Source: Anarhynchus alexandrinus (lineage: Eukaryota > Chordata > Aves > Charadriiformes > Charadriidae). Taken from it: a stretch of DNA of 64,000 bases. Under the pieces are notes generated by a model, which was not told the DNA's origin, ran no database searches, and worked only from the letters and a program-made list of their open reading frames with translations. Both the position numbers and the translations under genes were made by a program. The DNA is taken from the NCBI GenBank assembly GCA_008711295.1, contig VUYV01000089.1, positions 1,640,454 to 1,704,453 of the forward strand. Reading direction: 5' to 3'. Of the stretch, positions 1 to 11,011 are shown piece by piece; positions within the stretch are counted from its first letter, which is position 1, and each line of letters begins with the position of its first letter.

Positions 1-3000
1 TTATGTGTTTATATAGCTGTGCTGGTCTGAAAGAGAAACTATAGAAATGCTGAATATGTTATATGACAAAATAGGGCTTTGTAGGAGAAATATGTTGTTG
101 TGCTTGACTGCAAAGGACTGTTTTTCTGCATGCACTTGAAACAAGTTTTTTTCTCTCAGATCACGATGACTTTGACCCAAACATGGAAAAAGATTGGATG
201 AATAAAGAAACTATTTTGAAGATGTGCTTTTCTTTTTAGAAGAAGAAAACCATATTTGCATGGAGGAATTTGTCTAACAGATCTTTTCATTAGGTGATAA
301 GAAACCCTTAATTTAATGTGAAATATTACTTAATTATTGCAGCTTTCCCTCTCTGATTTTTTTTTTTTTTTTAATTCCAAACCCTGGTATTTTTATACAA
401 AATCACTTAATTAAAACATCACAAGGTGTTTTGGTCTGTGGTGCAGCAATGGGCCATTTTACATACCAAATTAACATAACTGCATTTTTTTATAGAGAAT
501 TATATGCTGCATAACATAGCAAGTAACTGTTAGCTTGTTTCTCTCTTTTGATTTATGAGAAAGGAGAGGAGTATTTTATGGACGGTTCATGGTACTATTT
601 TCTTTTAAAGAGACATCAAAGTAATAAAAAAAAAAAAAGATTTTTAATTGATAAACAATGAGTAATAAAGCCATAATGAGATTTCCTTTTCATTAACAGA
701 AAGATAAGAAAACCTTAAATAATAAGAGAGTGTTTCTTTGTGAATGAGATAACGTTTGTTGTTCTTTTATTTGTTTTCTTGTAGCTCAGGAGAACACGTG
801 CAGCTTTGTGAAACCTTCAGTGGTACAAAGTTTGTGAGTAAACATGACTGTCATCATGACTGCTAGCTATTTCATACTCAAATTCTGAGCACGTGCTTAA
901 GTATCTGCCTTATATAACATGACGGACAAATATTAAAAGAGGATTGACTAATATGATCAACAAAATGAAAAGCAGAATAAAAGTAAGAGTGAAGTTTGAG
1001 AACGGACTGTTTGAAATGGGAAAAACCAGAAAATTACTTGAGCTAGTTTGTGGAATAAAATGTACCAAGTACCTATTTGCCATATCGGTCTACAAACTAT
1101 CTAGAAGCCCCTGTACATAGTATGTATGCACAAATTTTCTAAACAAGTTCATGAAAATTATAGGTAAGAAATGTTCTCTCAGATTTGGCATGGGGACTAC
1201 CTTGCAGGAAAGCAAAGGTTTTCTCACCATAGTCACAGCCTATAGCATCCTTTATTTGCTAAACAACTTTGACTCCTGGAAGGTCAAATTTATCCTGGCT
1301 TCCTGTTGTAGGGATCCTTAATGGTCTGAGATTATGCTAAGGTTTAAATTTAAAGTCTCTACAGTTAGTGTGCTACTTATTGCCAATGTTTACATCTTTT
1401 TAATCTTCCTTCTGTTGGGTGAAATTAGAAGAGAAGAACAGGCAGTTAAAGATGTTTTCAGCTTTTGGCAATATGCATCTATACTGTTTAGGAGGTGACA
1501 TTCCTACTGCCTGCAAAGTAGTTTGTTATTGACTCTACACATTCCGGATCTGTGGAATACCAACTACATAATTTTTAGGAAAAAGAAAAAAAAACAAAAC
1601 AGCAAAACCAAACCCATACATTTCCAATACCAGGGTGAAGAATATCCACTCCTTCACTTTACATTGCCAAGGAGGGTCCTAAATTCCTGAACACAATTTA
1701 TTTGTTTTTTCAGTACAGATATTTAAAGAACCTTTTCCACTTCAAGCTCAGTTTTCCATAAAATACATGTGTTCAGATTTTCTGGTTGACTTTGTTCAAT
1801 GGTATGTGTCATGTTGTGTTGTGTCAGTCAAGACAAGGTGACTGAAGCAAAGCAATGTGACTCATTAACTACTAGAGTTTTCAGCAGTAAACATCAAAAC
1901 CCAGATCTCACTGGCTTCTTAAAAGTAATTGCTTTTTATTCTTGGAAATAGTGTTTTCCAACCTGTTTTTTATAAAGGCAGATTGTTTTCAAATGGTCTT
2001 GGCACAGGGTATGGATGGCTCTGACTTGCTTTTGTTTTGAAATGCTCAGCACATCTCTAATTGCACAAAAACATTATTTAAATGTTTGACTCTGCAACTT
2101 TATTTTATTTTGGCATAAAGTACAGTGGATGCTTTAGTAACGTGATGGTAGAAATGAAATTTAAAAGTAAATGTTCTATGTTAATAAGGAAGAACAGCTT
2201 CTTGTCTCAAACTGTGACTGCAAAAGTATTTTTTAACTAGAAGCACTATCAGAAGAAACAGAAGAGAAAGCAGTAGAAAGAATGAACTTCAACCATAGCA
2301 TCTAATTTACTTAGCACAAAACTAGGCAACAATTTCCAGAGGAAGAAATTACTTTAAAATTATTCATTGTTCAGAAAGATGTCAGTGTTATTAGAACCTA
2401 GATATACATTAACATGCTTTAATATAGTGTACAAAATGGCATTGTTTGGCTTTTTAATCAAAAGAAAACTGCAGGAAAACTCAGTTCATCAAATTTCTTC
2501 TTTTGTTACAACTGCAGTCATGTTTTTTTCCAGGTGCAGCTGAGCCAGTGGAAGAGATTGTTCTCAGCTACTCTTCAGCACCTTCTGGCTGAAAGTTACT
2601 TCCCCCCTTCTCAGCCTTCAAGTGTAGACATTCTTATTTCACTTTTGTTAAAATGATCCAATTCAACTTCTAGTGATAGCATGTTCAAACTTTACTCTCT
2701 CTGATGGAACTGGGTTAGTATTGCCCATATTCATATATATACTCTGACAGCTGAGAAAGTAGCAAATTCTGTTCTGGTAAGGTTAGTTGAAAGTGAGCTC
2801 TTGCCCACCTCAGCTGTGTTTGTCTGAGGTATCCTATTGATTTGCTTTGGCTTGTCAGCTTAGAATACAAACTGTTGATGGGAGAATTCAGTCTATTCTG
2901 TGACTGTGAAGCACATAGTAGGACCTTGTTATTGTTTGGAGAACTTCTGCATTTCTGTGATATATGCAATAAATTCACAGCAAATGAACACAAAATAAAC

Positions 3001-3180
3001 AAAACCCTGCTACATGATATCTAACCACTTAAAATTAAATTATTACTTATTTTTATTATATCACAGCAATTGTATCACACCTTTCCTGTCAGAAGCTTGA
3101 TTCCTTTTTCTTTTTTCCAAAAGGCTTAACGCTGGTTTTCCAAATCATATAATTATATCATTTATGTCATTTTTTTCTAT
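1..3180. other. AT-rich unique sequence, no gene recognised
   Basis: I see no retroelement and no convincing coding frame in this stretch. It contains homopolymer runs (T16 at 357-372, A13 at 626-638) and an A/C-rich tract near 1573-1616. Two short exon-like segments with good splice-site matches (785-833, and one starting at 2536) are discussed as weak leads. Open frames here are short and have compositions expected of AT-rich random sequence. Confidence 0.6.
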
Positions 3181-3240
3181 TACAAATAAGATAGATTCAA
3201 CAAGAGCACTTGCAATATATTATTGTAATCGGAAGCTGTG
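3181..3240 (+). repeat. 60 bp dispersed direct repeat, copy A
   Basis: This segment is repeated at 5111-5170 in the same orientation, with 58 of 60 bases identical; one further base upstream (t) also matches. The two differences are adjacent: CG here and TA in the other copy. That is what two transitions at a CpG would give, so this copy looks closer to the original. Sequence on either side is unrelated between the two copies. I do not recognise a repeat family. Confidence 0.85.
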
Positions 3241-5110
3241 CAGATATACTTGAACTCTGCTATTTTTCGTTGAAATTATGATTTTTAAAAAGGAGGACTA
3301 AGTTAGCTAACTCCTTGACTAATTACTGAAGACAAGATCTAAAGAATTTTTTTTTTTTTAAAGTCTTAGCACAAGGACAAGAATTGTCTTTGTTCCAGAA
3401 TATATTTTTCTATAACAGCAAAATGAAGACAACTTGAGAGAGCAGAAAGTAAGTAGGAACAGCCAACTATATTGCAAAATACTGGGTTTTGAAGAAAAAA
3501 AAACAAACCTAGGAACAACACTAAAAGAACTAATGTTGGATTACCAGCATATTCAAGGCAAAAGAAAGCATCATTTTTATTTTCTTCTATAACACATATG
3601 TTTATTACATTGAAAGGAAGAAAAATTACGCCTTCTCAAACAGCTAAATATTATTTCACAAAACTAAATAGACTTAAAGTTTAGCTCTGCTTTGTACTAA
3701 ATAAAGTGGAAGGTGAAGTTGACTGGAGTTGTATGGTAGTATGCCTCTTTTGGTACTTATTATAGGTCTTCTAGCTTATTTCAATTTTTTTTTAAAAAAA
3801 GTTAACTTTTTTTTTTTTGAAGCTTTTATTTTTACACTCATTCTTCGCTGCTTGGCAACCAAGAGAATATCAGAATGTAACAGATTGCATAAGTGAGAAC
3901 ACTGCGTAGTTGTACCTAAGGGAAATTTCTTTACCGTAGTTGGTTTAAATTAAAAAATGCCAGAGACTCAATTTATCAAGGCATTGAAGACACTTTAGTC
4001 TTCTAAGTAGTCTTGCTGACCTCAGCTGACACCCTTATCTCACTGCCATCCTTTTCTGAAGAGGAACGCTTTTCTGTGTAAAGAACTTTAAGTTATAACG
4101 GCTTGTAGCACTTTAGATCTTCTTAGAGGTGCCTCTGGAATATTATGTAGTGATTCTTCCCTCCCATTGAAAACAGGCAAGTCTATTGTATAAATATGGT
4201 GTCTCAGTCTTGCATCTGTATATGTAGATTGAAGAATTATGTGAAAAAGAAATCCTGCAAAGCTGAGTTAAAGGATAAAATTTTAGTAATGTTGGAAAAA
4301 TGTAAGGCTTCTTATGCAGAGCCTTGTAAACTCATTGGTGCTTGAGAAAGCTTAGCTTTTTCAGCCATGTATTTTTTTCTCATCAGGGAACGATCATGGT
4401 TTGGACTGCGTTCTTTTTATTTTATAATCTATGTTATTGAGTTGTTCTCTAAACTGCATCCAGTTTAGAAGTAAAAAAGAATTCCTAACTCATGCACTTA
4501 AGCAGGTCTTTACTGTGATGTCAAAATAAGAAGGTTATTGATGAAAAAGCCATATAAATGTTGAAAAGGCAGTTTTCTGTGGAGTGGTTACTACATGAAA
4601 GATATCAAATATCAGGAAGCGCATACTTTCTATCATACATAATCATAAATACTCATACCATATATAAATATTTTAAAGAACAAAATGCAGAATCTTGTAT
4701 AATGCCAAAAATCAGAAGCTGGTCAAGACTTTAAAGCATGTTCTGCTGCACAAAATAAATGGTGAAAAGAGTAGATTCAGGCTCTAATATTGGTTTTCGA
4801 TCTACCGTCTTGACATCAGTTTTGCATGCTTTTATACTTAAGGTAACACCTAATCTTAAAATAAGCTTGTGTTGTTTCATGACAACCACATAGAGATTTC
4901 TCTGTGGTAGGACTACTTCTAGATATGGCTGACATCCTGGTTTTAAGTTTGTGGAATACAATATTGTGTGCATCTGAATAGGTCCACAGAATTAATATGA
5001 TCCCTGCCTCGCCCACTGCACCAGCACAAGATGCGTATGTGGTGACACTTTATTGTGGCTTGATGACTCAAAAAACATTTCCTAGGGCTTCACAGCCAAT
5101 CTTAACATGT
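3241..5110. other. AT-rich unique sequence, no gene recognised
   Basis: No retroelement or supported gene is visible. There are T and A runs near 3350, 3788-3820 and elsewhere. The two overlapping minus-strand open frames around 4731-5016 have no recognisable domain. Confidence 0.55.
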
Positions 5111-5170
5111 TACAAATAAGATAGATTCAACAAGAGCACTTGCAATATATTATTGTAATTAGAAGCTGTG
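5111..5170 (+). repeat. 60 bp dispersed direct repeat, copy B
   Basis: Second copy of the 3181-3240 segment, 1.93 kb downstream in the same orientation. It differs only at the adjacent bases 5160 and 5161 (TA against CG in copy A). There is no tail, no inverted terminal repeat and no clear flanking duplication. A repair-templated insertion or a small segmental duplication is more likely than a transposon. Confidence 0.85.
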
Positions 5171-7589
5171 ACAACTGCATTCATGCTGAACATTTCCATA
5201 GATGTTTGTGTGAAGTTCTGCATTGTATGAATGGACTGCAATTTCTGAAGTGTTTCTTCATCCCAAATCTTCCAGGCTGAGAAATGTCTCACATTGTCTC
5301 CACGTCTCCACGTGCCCAAGAAACCAAGTGCAGACAGTCAATGTTGAATGACTCATGCTATATCTGAGGTGTAATTATGAGATGGGGCAAAAAATAGTGC
5401 AGGATTTGTATTCAAATTGATATCTGGTATTGTAAAGAGAGCAAGCATTTCAAAATTACTTACACCTGAAAGTTGTAAGAGTAGCTATGCCAGAAGCTGG
5501 CTGCTAGGAAATCCGTGAGCACAGATATACAGGGAAGGTATCACAGATGTCAGCACCTCTATCACTTGGACATAGGTGTTTCTAGAGATGAGACCTGGGG
5601 AAAGCCTCATTGTTCTTCCTTGATGCAGAGTGTCTGCATGCAGCAAAGTAAAACATCTGATGAGATACAGAAGGCATTATGTGAAAAACATCCCAGGAGG
5701 AAAAAATAAGTTTCAATATAGTTGATAAAGGCACATTAATATCGTCAGATCATACATTCCCACATCCCATCCCAGTACCTCAAGGCAGAGTTTTAAAAAG
5801 ACATTCTCTTCCACCTTCCTGAGTGCCCTTCAACCAAATGGGATGATTGCAGGAGGCCACTACTATCCCGTTATTGATCTAACTAAGACAAAAAAAAAGG
5901 AAGCAACAGCATTTGTTATTGCAGAATGTCGGACAAACAAAAACTTGCCTACTGCCATATTAGGAATGAAATTCCTCTATGACTTAATTTCCACAAGATG
6001 TCTTAAAAAAAAAAAAAAGCAGTGCACAAGATGGATCACTTTGCTAGGCTGAAATGTGATTTGTCATTACCAGTGACAGTAAGACACAAGGACATAAATA
6101 AGCAACCAGAAAAGCAACAACTGCTTAAGTTAGCAATGTCAGAGACAGAAATGTCTGTAGACTTACAAGCTTCAGTGTCAATAGTGCTTATAAAATTCTA
6201 GAGACTCATCCCTTGTTGTATTTCTCTGTTGGACTAAATCATTCTGGGACCCTGTGGAAGAGTAACAGCACATAGCCTTCACAGATCTAAGACCTCAGGT
6301 ACTCTGCCCAAAACTTTCTCATAGGTGCTATGTAGGTGTGTGGAGAGTAGGTTCAAAGACCTTTTTTCCAGTCATTAGAAATACCTTTTTCTGATGGTCT
6401 GGAGGCAGGAGGAAGGGCTGCCTCTGGCACAGGTTACACAGTCATTCTGATAGATAACTGTTTTTTGAAAAGTAAAGATGAAGTGTACCCTTGATGTCTT
6501 GGAAGTTCTGTAAATTGTTAATAGTTCCAGACTTTCTTTCCTTTTTTACTCATTTTGATTCAGATATAAAAAAGCAATATAATCAAGGTTTTAAAATAGA
6601 AAAAAACATAGTGCTTTACTTGCCTCTAAAGCACTTAAAACTGAAGTGCTCCTAAACTCTGTTGAGCTTGAATAATTCAAGAGTCATTTATACACAATTC
6701 TGGTAATGTCCAGCCTTAGGAACACAGGAATAGTCTCTGTGGTGACAAATAAAAACCTTGCCCTGAGGAATCAGAACATATTTTCCAAAACCGTCTAATA
6801 GATGAGGGAGGGACAAAGTTTTTATGCCTGGATATGACATGCAATTCCAAAGTTAAAAAAAGAAATTTTATCTGCCTCTCGAAGAGAATCTGATTACAGA
6901 CAAATAGTGAGCAAGCACAGGTACTACAGTGGTTTCAGTTGTTCAGTGGATTATGTTAGGACACAGAATAAAAAAACTCCTGACATGTTTCATCACTTCT
7001 TTTAAATTGTAACAGTGCTGCTCTAATGAAGCACATTAAACAGTTCTGACTGAAGGACTATGATTCCAGTTTGTCATTCTATTGGCATGTAAGTAACAGA
7101 AATTTGAGTTTGAATACGTTCTTGATAATAATGGTTAAAATAGATAATAATTGAAAAAAATAATAACAAACATATAGAAACAATACATTTAAAAGCAGAG
7201 ATTTTAATCACATGCTACTTCTTTGATGACTGTAGATTGTCTGAAACATGGTGACATCTACAGGTCTTAAAATCTTTATACATCTAAACATCCTTCTTAC
7301 ATTTTTTGTTGTAGGCAATGTGCAATACATTCTGGCAGAAAATGTTTGATAACAGTATGGTTGAGGCAAAATTATTGAGATTTAAATTATGTGATGTATC
7401 CACCTCAGTGTCACACATAACTTATGTGCACAAGGAACTACTACTGCTTAAACGATCCTCCTTAAATAGACAAATCAATCTGTTTTAAATGGTTTAAAAT
7501 AAAGCAGCAACTAAAGAAAAAATATAATTACAAGTTTAAAAAAGTAACATGATCAGAGTAATGATTCCAGTATCTTAAATACTTATGGA
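5171..7589. other. Unique sequence, slightly less AT-rich, no gene recognised
   Basis: 5330-6440 has a more balanced base composition than its surroundings and carries two successive short plus-strand open frames (5515-5709 and 5843-6052). Neither has a recognisable domain. The second ends in a lysine run translated from an A14 tract, so it is not convincing. The rest is AT-rich with no repeat that I recognise. Confidence 0.5.
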
Positions 7590-8028
7590 AGAAGTATGCT
7601 GCTGGGCATGACCTTCCAGTTCTGTTTAACGTCATTATGCAGTTATGATTAATATCTTTATCAAAGATCTGGATGAGGGGATCGAGTGGAACCAAGTTAG
7701 GTGAGATTGTCGATCTGCTTGAAGGTAGGAAGGCTTTACAGAGGGATCTGGACAGGCTGGATAGATGGGCTGAGGCCAATGGTATGAGGTTCAACAAGGC
7801 CAAGTACCTGGTCCTGCACTTGGGTCACAATAACCCTGTGCAGCACTACAGGCTTNGGAAAGCTGCCTGGCAGAAAAGGACCTGGGGGTGTTGGTTGACG
7901 GCTGGCTGAATATGAGCCAGCAGTGTGGCCAGGTGGCCAAGAGGATGAACAGCATCCTGGCCTGTATCACAAATGGTATGGGAGCAAGACTAGGGAGGTG
8001 ATTGTGCCCCTGTACTCGGCACCAGTGA
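7590..8028 (+). mobile_element. CR1 LINE fragment, reverse transcriptase C-terminal part
   Basis: In translation the plus strand reads as the part of CR1 ORF2 that follows the catalytic FADD box: a degraded upstream segment (LFN then KDLDEGIEW), then [31 protein letters not shown], a VLHLGHNNP box, and remains of the DLGVLVD and NMSQQC regions. The segment that should encode FADD is deleted between about 7688 and 7690, so the catalytic aspartates are missing. A second deletion lies at the N at 7856. The fragment stops at about 8028 where sequence of the opposite orientation begins, and it has no CR1 3' tail. The start is approximate because the first 40 bases are heavily diverged. It is a dead fragment. 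Confidence 0.85.
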
Positions 8029-8049
8029 GGGAAGTTCCCACTGGCGAGG

Positions 8050-8718
8050 CTTGGGCTCCAAGACATGAGCAGCCAGTTTCTCCAGAAGTATGCTGTGGGA
8101 AATGGTGTCAAAGGCTTTACTAAAGTCTAGGTAGACAACATCCACAGACTTTCTCTCATCTACTAAGTGGGTCACCTTGTCATAGAAGGAGATCAAGTTA
8201 GTCAAGCAGGACCTGCCTTTCATAAACCCATGCTGACTGGGCCTGATCACCCAGTTGTCCTGTATGTGCCACATGATGGCACTCAAGATGATCTGTCCCA
8301 TAACCTTCCCCAGCATCGAGGTCAGACTGTCAGGCCTGTAGTTCCTGGGATCCTTCTTCTGGCCCTTCTTGTAAATGGGTGTCACATTTGCTAACCTCCA
8401 GTCAAATGGGGCCTCCTTAGTTACCCAGGACTGCTGATAAATAGTGGAAAGTGGCTTGGTGAGCACTTCTGCCAGCTCCCTCAGTACCCTTGGGTGGATC
8501 CCATACAGCCCCATAGATTCGTGCGTGTCTAAGTGGTGTAGCACGTTGCTAATCATTTCCCCTTGGATTATGGGGGCTTCACTCTGTTCCCTGTCCCTAT
8601 CTTCCAGCTCAAGGGGTTGGGTACGAGTGGTCTTACTATTAAAGACTGAGGCAAAGAAGGCATTAAGTATCTCAGTCTTTTCCTTATCTTTTGTCACTAT
8701 GTTTCCCCCCACATCCAA
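8050..8718 (-). pseudogene. CR1 ORF2 reverse transcriptase, N-terminal half (broken)
   Basis: A long minus-strand open frame encodes the start of the CR1 reverse transcriptase, which copies the element RNA at the target site. Visible blocks in order are LDVGGNIVTKDKEKTEIL, an NAFFASVFNSKT segment, VLRELAEVLTKPLS, WRLANVTPIYKKG, NYRPDSLTSMLGKVM, SQHGFMKGRSCLTNLI and VVYLDFSKAFDT. The last block carries the first catalytic aspartate. The CR1 match ends soon after LLEKLAAH, before the FADD box, so the palm domain is incomplete. The last 20 or so codons of the open frame read into the abutting opposite-strand fragment and are not CR1 coding. Upstream, the frame continues across the nested insertion into the linker and endonuclease. 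Confidence 0.88.
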
Positions 8719-8775
8719 TAAAGGATGGAGAGTCTCCTTAGCCTTCCTATTGTTGTTAATGAAATTATAGAAAAA

Positions 8776-9254
8776 TTACAGAATCACAGAATGATAGGGG
8801 TTGGAAGGGACGCTCAGAGATCATCTAGCCCAACACCCCTGCCAAAGCACATTCACCTAGAGCAGGTTGCACAGGAACGCATCCAGGTGGGTTTTGAAAA
8901 TCTCTTATGAAGGAGACACCACAACGTCTCTGGAGAGCCTGTTCCAGTGTTCTGTCATCCTCAAAGTAAAGAAGTTTTTCCTTATGTTCAGATGGAATTT
9001 TCTGTGTTCCAGTTTATGCCTGTTGCCCCTTGTCCTGTCGTTGGGCACCACTGAAGAGAGTCTGGCCCCATCCTCTTGACACCCGCCCTGTAGATATTTA
9101 TAAGCACTGATGAGATCCCCTCTCAGTATTCTCTTTTCCAGGCTAAACAGACCCAGGTCTCTCAGCCTTTCCTCATAAGAGAAGTGCTCCATTCCCCCCA
9201 TCATCTTTGTAACCCTCCACTGTACTGTCTCCCTGTCTTTCTTGAACTGGGGAG
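8776..9254 (-). mobile_element. Nested 5'-truncated CR1 3' end
   Basis: The minus strand encodes the C-terminal end of CR1 ORF2 ([60 protein letters not shown]). It ends with the CR1 3' untranslated region and a single short 3' terminal motif near 8776-8795. It sits between two pieces of the host CR1 that belong next to each other: the linker ending in KDNK and the segment beginning FYNFINNNRKAKE. It is therefore a later insertion. It was truncated at its 5' end on integration, as is usual for CR1. A single frame is open through most of it (8905-9258), but the full protein is absent. Confidence 0.88.
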
Positions 9255-9255
9255 C

Positions 9256-10018
9256 CAAGACATTTTTGTTGTCTTTTATGGCAGTGACCAGAATAAGTTC
9301 TGGTGGGGCTTTGGCCTGTCTAATTTTCTCCCTGCATAACCTCGCAACATCCTTGTAGTCCTCCTGAATTGTCTGCCCCTTCTTCCAAAAGTCATAAACT
9401 CTCTTTTTTTTCCTGAGTTCCAGCCAAAACTCTCTGTTCAGCCAGGCCAGTCTTCTTCCGGCAGCCTTCTTCTGTGCCTTTAAGATTTCCTTCTTGAAGA
9501 ATGTCTATTGTCCCTGAATTCCTTTGCCCTTGAGGACTCTGTCAACCAAGCTCCTAAGCAGGCCAAAGTCTACCCTCTGGAAGTCTAAGGTAGCAGTTCT
9601 GCTGACCCGCCTCCTTACTTCTCCAAGAATCAAAAACTCTATCATTTCATGATCGCTATGCTCAAGATGGCCTCCAACCTTAACATCACCCACAAGCCCT
9701 TCTCTGGTCACAAACAACAGGTCCAGTGGGGCACCTTCCCTAGTTGGATCCCTCACCAGTTGTGTCAGGAAGTTATCTCCCACACAATCCAGGAACCTCC
9801 TAGACTGTTTTCTCTCTGCTATATTGTATTTCCAGCAGATATTTGGTACGTTGAAGTCCCCCATGAGGACAGGGGCTAGCAGTCATGAGACCTCCCAGCT
9901 GCTTACAGAATATTTCGTCTTCCTCCTCATCCTGTTTGGGTGGTCTATGACAGACTTCCACCATGATGTCTGCCTTGTTCACCTTCCCCCTGATTCTTAC
10001 CCATAAAGCAGTCAAACC
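9256..10018 (-). pseudogene. CR1 ORF2 endonuclease C-terminal part and linker (broken)
   Basis: The minus strand encodes most of the APE-type endonuclease of CR1 ORF2, which nicks the genomic target to start reverse transcription. From right to left: ALWVRIRGKVNKADIMVEVC and HRPPKQDEEEDE; then a frame change into MGDFNVPNICW with the GDFN box (9850-9861); LDLLFVTREGLVGDVKVGG; and HSDHEMIEF with the catalytic SDH box. After that come a TATLDFQR segment and a lysine-rich linker ([18 protein letters not shown]) leading to KDNK at about 9260. At least one frameshift separates the first and second parts, and more occur in the linker. The first third of the domain lies beyond the nested insertion at 10504-10750. 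Confidence 0.88.
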
Positions 10019-10029
10019 CTTATCACTGG

Positions 10030-10503
10030 AAAGACATGGACCTGTTGGACTGAGTCCAAAAGAGGGCCACAGAAGTGATCAGAGGTCTAGAGCACCTATC
10101 CTGTGAGGACAGACTGAGAGAGTTGGAGTTGTTAAGCCAGGAGAGGAGAAGGCTTCAAGGAGACTTTATTGCAGCCTTTAAGTAATTAAAGGGGGCTTAT
10201 AAGAAAGTTTAGGACAAAATTTTAGCATGGCCTGTTGCAATAGGACAAGGGGTAATGGTTTTAAATGAAAAGATGGTAGATTTAGACTAGATATAAGGCA
10301 GAAAATTTTTATGCAGAGGGTGGTGAAGCACTGGAACAGGCTGCCCAGAGAGGTGGTAGATGCCCCATTCCTGGAAACATTCAATGTCAGATTGGATGGG
10401 GTTCTGAACATCCTGATGTAGTTGAAGATGCAGGGAGAGTTTAGACTAGATGACACTTAAAGGTTCATTCCAACCAAACCATTCTATGATTCTATGATTC
10501 TAT
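10030..10503 (+). mobile_element. Nested 5'-truncated CR1 3' end, opposite orientation
   Basis: The plus strand begins within the CR1 ORF2 C-terminal region ([27 protein letters not shown]) and continues through degraded coding sequence to the CR1 3' untranslated region. It ends in two copies of the ATTCTATG tail at about 10480-10503. It interrupts the endonuclease of the minus-strand CR1 between LELNYGD and the DKGLTALWV segment. A short TGATA-like match on both sides could be a target-site duplication, but it is too short to prove. Multiple stops make it inactive. Orientation opposite to its host shows that it integrated independently. Confidence 0.88.
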
Positions 10504-10750
10504 CATCACCATAATTAAGCTCTAGACAACCAAAACACTCCCTAACATACAGGGCTACCCCACCGCCTCTCCTTCCTTGCCTGTCCCTTCTGAAGAGTTT
10601 ATAGCCATCCATTGCAGCACTCCAGTTGTGTGAGTTATCTCACCATGTTTCTGTGATGGAAACTAAATCATAGTTTTTTTGCTGTACAATGGCTTCCAGC
10701 TACTCCTGTTTGTTGTCTATGCTGTGTGCATTGGTGTAGATGAACTTCAG
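10504..10750 (-). pseudogene. CR1 ORF2 endonuclease N-terminal part (broken)
   Basis: On the minus strand this reads KFIYTNAHSIDNKQ, then LEAIVQQKNYDLVSITETW, then AAMDGYKLFRRDRQGRRGG, ALYVRECFGCLELNYGD. The ETW box holds the metal-binding glutamate of APE-type endonucleases. A stop codon follows ETW directly where CR1 normally continues with tryptophan, and another stop falls in the NKQE segment. It joins in sense with the piece at 9256-10018 once the plus-strand insertion at 10030-10503 is removed. Confidence 0.85.
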
Positions 10751-11011
10751 TTAGACTATTGATCCCGCCACCTTTTTGCGGGGAGAAGACCTAATTCCTA
10801 TGTGATGAGTCTCAGGTGCTTCAGTGGTTTCTAACACATCAATATCCCTTGCATCTTTGCTGCTGCATGGATCTCCATTCCCTACCTCCACTGAGACTGC
10901 AGACCAAAGGACCTTGCTAGCACACTGACCCTCAAACTTTAGTGTGCTGCCCCCAGGCTTGTCTCTAGCGAGCCTGGTTTTATCTTATCCCTTTCCCCCT
11001 TCAAATCTAGT

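Noticed and set aside
171..230. Acceptor-like TTTTTTTCTCTCAG followed by an open frame (DDFDPNMEKDW) to a stop, as a terminal exon
   Set aside because: No donor, no recognised protein match and no convincing polyadenylation site nearby. The open stretch is only about 25 codons.
2536..2655. Acceptor-like TTTTTTTCCAG followed by 40 open codons
   Set aside because: Two frames are open at once and no partner exon is in phase. Consistent with chance.
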